This document shows positions 6,436-8,052 of a stretch of 8,052 nt of DNA, in pieces (positions within the stretch are counted from its first letter, which is position 1; the number at the start of each line of letters is the position of its first letter). Made by a program: the position numbers and the translations under genes. Origin of the DNA: an uncultured Treponema sp. (GTDB lineage Bacteria; Spirochaetota; Spirochaetia; Treponematales; Treponemataceae); assembly GCA_937900125.1 (NCBI GenBank), contig CALCEK010000093.1:1-8052 (forward strand), in the 5' to 3' direction. Below the pieces are notes generated by a model that saw only the letters and a program-made list of their open reading frames with translations, was not told the origin of the DNA and searched no databases.

Positions 6436-6447
6436 CAACACGTGTTG
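6436..6447. promoter_or_regulatory. Perfect 12-bp palindrome, candidate operator for the gal operon
   Basis: CAACACGTGTTG is identical to its own reverse complement and has a central CG, as in LacI/GalR-family operators. It begins 5 bases after the predicted -10 and covers the predicted transcription start, where a bound repressor would block initiation. No regulator gene is in the window, so the binding protein is unknown. Confidence 0.5.
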
Positions 6448-6470
6448 ACAAGGCACGTAAAAATCAGACA

Positions 6471-6476
6471 AAGAGG
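6471..6476 (+). promoter_or_regulatory. galK ribosome binding site
   Basis: AAGAGG ends 5 bases before the galK ATG at 6482; a moderate match to the anti-Shine-Dalgarno complement that supports the chosen start. Confidence 0.55.
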
Positions 6477-6481
6477 TTTTT

Positions 6482-7675
6482 ATGGATTCCCTTACGGCTC
6501 AATATTACGACCCAAAAGATTTGCCAGATGCTTTTATTAAATTGTACGGCGGCACAAAAGATTCTGTTAAGCTGTTTTCTTCTCCCGCAAGAATCAATAT
6601 AATCGGCGAACATATTGATTATAACGGCGGAATGGTTTTTCCCGCTGCAATAAATCGCTATTTGTACCTTGCAATTCGCAAAAGAAACGATAGCAAAATT
6701 ATCTATAACGATGCGCGTTTTCCTGGTACTTACGAGTTTGACATAAATCAAGATTTTGTCTACAAAAAAGAAGACGGCTATGCAAATTACCTTAACGGAA
6801 TCTTAAGTCAAATCAAGGCAAAAGGTCATAAGTTTGACTGCGGATTTGAAATTTTAATGGCATCAAATGTTCCTGCGGCGGGGGGAATTTCTTCTTCTTC
6901 CGCACTTGAATGTGGATTTGCTTGGGCTGTAAACGAAACCTTTGGTTTTAACATTGACCGTGTTGAAATTGCAAAACTCGGACAAATGAGCGAACACAAT
7001 TTTATGAATGTGAATTGCGGAATTATGGACCAATTTATTATTTCTGTTGCAAAAAAAGATACCGCAATCACGCTTAACTGCGACACTTTAGAATACCAAT
7101 ATGTTCCACTTGTTTTAGGCGATTACAGATTTATTGTTATGAATACAAACAAACAACGTCGTCTTGCCGACAGTAAATACAACGAACGCCGAAGCCAATG
7201 CGAAGCTGCTCTAAAAATTTTGCAGGATTCTGGGGTAAATGCAAAAACACTTTGCGCTTTAACTCCAGCGGAATGGGAAAGCAAAAAAGATGCAATAAAA
7301 GATGACGTTTTGCAAAAAAGAGCAAAACATTGCGTTTATGAAAATCAGCGCGTAAAAGATGCGGTTATTGCCTTAAATGCAGGCGACCTTAAAAAGTTGG
7401 GGCTTCTTTTAAACGAAAGTCATAAATCTTTAAAGGAAGATTACGAAGTTACGGGAATTGAACTTGATACTCTTGCGGAAACTGCCCAAAAGCAAGCGGG
7501 GTGTTTAGGTTCTCGTATGACGGGCGCGGGGTTTGGCGGCTGCACGGTTAGCATTGTAAAAGACGAAGCTATAGATGATTTTATCAAAAATGTAGGTGAT
7601 GCATATAAGTCTAAAATAGGTTATGCAGCAGATTTTTATGTTGTCGAAATCGGCGATGGTGCGCGAAGAATTTGA
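6482..7675 (+). CDS. galK: Galactokinase
   Basis: GHMP-family kinase phosphorylating alpha-D-galactose with ATP to galactose-1-phosphate, the first committed step of the Leloir pathway, in the cytoplasm. All signatures are present: the galactokinase motif SPARINIIGEHIDYNGG (34-50; catalytic Arg37, sugar-contacting Glu43/His44/Asp46), the ATP-binding GHMP motif VPAAGGISSSSALE (130-143), GIMDQ with catalytic base Asp183, the NTNKQRRLADSKYNERR segment (221-237), and the C-terminal MTGAGFGGC (346-354). Length is 397 residues (E. coli GalK 382), so it is complete. It lies 83 bases ahead of galT on the same strand, forming a gal operon with a candidate operator at the promoter. Isoleucine replaces the common threonine in GEHTDYN, a mild variant. 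N-acetylgalactosamine kinases are related, but the galT neighbour favours galactose. Confidence 0.96.
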   Translation: MDSLTAQYYDPKDLPDAFIKLYGGTKDSVKLFSSPARINIIGEHIDYNGGMVFPAAINRYLYLAIRKRNDSKIIYNDARFPGTYEFDINQDFVYKKEDGYANYLNGILSQIKAKGHKFDCGFEILMASNVPAAGGISSSSALECGFAWAVNETFGFNIDRVEIAKLGQMSEHNFMNVNCGIMDQFIISVAKKDTAITLNCDTLEYQYVPLVLGDYRFIVMNTNKQRRLADSKYNERRSQCEAALKILQDSGVNAKTLCALTPAEWESKKDAIKDDVLQKRAKHCVYENQRVKDAVIALNAGDLKKLGLLLNESHKSLKEDYEVTGIELDTLAETAQKQAGCLGSRMTGAGFGGCTVSIVKDEAIDDFIKNVGDAYKSKIGYAADFYVVEIGDGARRI

Positions 7676-7722
7676 CGGCGCAACGGGTTGGCGGCCTGGA
7701 GCCAGATAAACGGCATGCGACG
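7676..7722. other. GC-rich spacer between galK and galT
   Basis: About 32 of these 47 bases are G or C (roughly 68%), against clearly AT-rich flanks. It contains short self-complementary pieces (CAAC/GTTG at 7681-7690, TGGC/GCCA around 7689-7704, GCATGC at 7714-7719) that could fold in the RNA. There is no ORF or promoter. It may be a dispersed intergenic repeat or a processing/stability element; identity unknown. Confidence 0.45.
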
Positions 7723-7758
7723 AATTTTGTTACACGAATGATTTAGGAGAAATAAAAG

Positions 7759-8052
7759 ATGATTTATGATTCAGTAAAAAAACTTGTAGAATATGGACTT
7801 GAAACTGGCATTCTTCCCAATGAAGAAGAAATTTATGCAACAAACTTAATTCTTGATATGTTGCATTTGGACGATTATGCTCCAAGCGAAAATTGTGTTT
7901 CCGACTGTAATAAATCGGCGAAAACGGGTTCTGCTTCAATTAATCTTGAACAGACTTTAAAAGAAATTTTAGATTATGCTGTTGAACAAAAAATCATTGA
8001 AGATTCAATCGTTCATAGGGATTTGTTTGATACAAAAGTTATGAATTGCCTT
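7759..8052 (+). CDS. galT: UDP-glucose--hexose-1-phosphate uridylyltransferase, class II, cut by window edge
   Basis: Second enzyme of the Leloir pathway: exchanges galactose-1-phosphate with UDP-glucose to give UDP-galactose and glucose-1-phosphate. Only the first 98 residues are visible, out of about 490-500 for class II (Firmicutes-type) GalT. The N-terminus MIYDSVKKLVEYGLETG, followed by an NLILDMLHL segment (29-37) and DSIVHRDLFDTKVMNCL (82-98), matches the N-terminal domain of this class, whose hallmark is an RDLFDTK-type motif; class I GalT begins quite differently. Residues 44-61 look like a variable loop. It starts at ATG 7759 with AGGAG at 7745-7749, 9 bases upstream. Position after galK strengthens the call. 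The catalytic region is outside the window. Confidence 0.86.
   Translation, partial: MIYDSVKKLVEYGLETGILPNEEEIYATNLILDMLHLDDYAPSENCVSDCNKSAKTGSASINLEQTLKEILDYAVEQKIIEDSIVHRDLFDTKVMNCL

Noticed and set aside
6445..6450. TTGACA as a second galK -35 box
   Set aside because: No acceptable -10 lies 15-19 bases downstream; the match is created by the right edge of the palindrome.
6464..6751. Minus-strand 95-codon ORF overlapping the galK start
   Set aside because: Antisense to conserved galK motifs and lacks its own promoter, ribosome binding site or family signature.
1..8052. CRISPR array, tRNA/rRNA, insertion sequence, toxin-antitoxin or defence system
   Set aside because: No regularly spaced repeats, cloverleaf-like sequence, transposase, terminal inverted repeats or defence-type domains were seen; nearly all sequence is accounted for by six housekeeping/sugar genes.

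Overview
The window is AT-rich (many A/T runs, A/T-ending codons) and carries ordinary single-copy bacterial housekeeping and sugar genes. My best guess is a spirochaete, probably a host-associated Treponema. This rests on three features together: a Bacteroidetes/spirochaete-style topoisomerase IV B subunit, a long GMP synthetase resembling the eukaryotic form, and a CBS/DRTGG-regulated family II pyrophosphatase. No database search was possible, so the taxon is inference.

Layout: (1) 1-1627, minus strand: the N-terminal 542 codons of a type II topoisomerase ATPase/TOPRIM subunit (parE-like), running off the left edge. (2) 1628-1706: a compact divergent promoter region in which the two -35 boxes overlap. 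(3) 1707-2621 and 2647-4539, plus strand: a membrane-anchored SPFH/prohibitin-like protein followed 25 bases later by guaA, probably one transcript. (4) 4540-4648: a convergent gap with three inverted repeats but no classic U-tract terminator. (5) 4649-6301, minus strand: a manganese-type inorganic pyrophosphatase with an inserted CBS-DRTGG-CBS regulatory module. (6) 6302-6481: a divergent regulatory region with an extended -10 promoter for the pyrophosphatase, a sigma70-like promoter for galK, a perfect 12-bp palindrome at the predicted galK transcription start, and a short direct repeat. (7) 6482-7675 and 7759-8052 (cut by the right edge): galK and class II galT, a Leloir galactose operon, separated by a short, strikingly GC-rich spacer.

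How the genes relate: galK makes galactose-1-phosphate and galT exchanges it with UDP-glucose. GuaA makes GMP and releases AMP and pyrophosphate; the convergent pyrophosphatase removes pyrophosphate and belongs to a class whose CBS domains sense adenine nucleotides. ParE is one half of the chromosome-decatenating topoisomerase.

I do not see a novel defence, mobile or secretion system, CRISPR array, tRNA or rRNA. The most interesting signals are regulatory: the shared -35 element, two minus-strand genes that look (near-)leaderless while the plus-strand genes have clear ribosome binding sites, and the palindrome at galK. The unusual GuaA architecture and its altered glutaminase motif are the main protein-level points.
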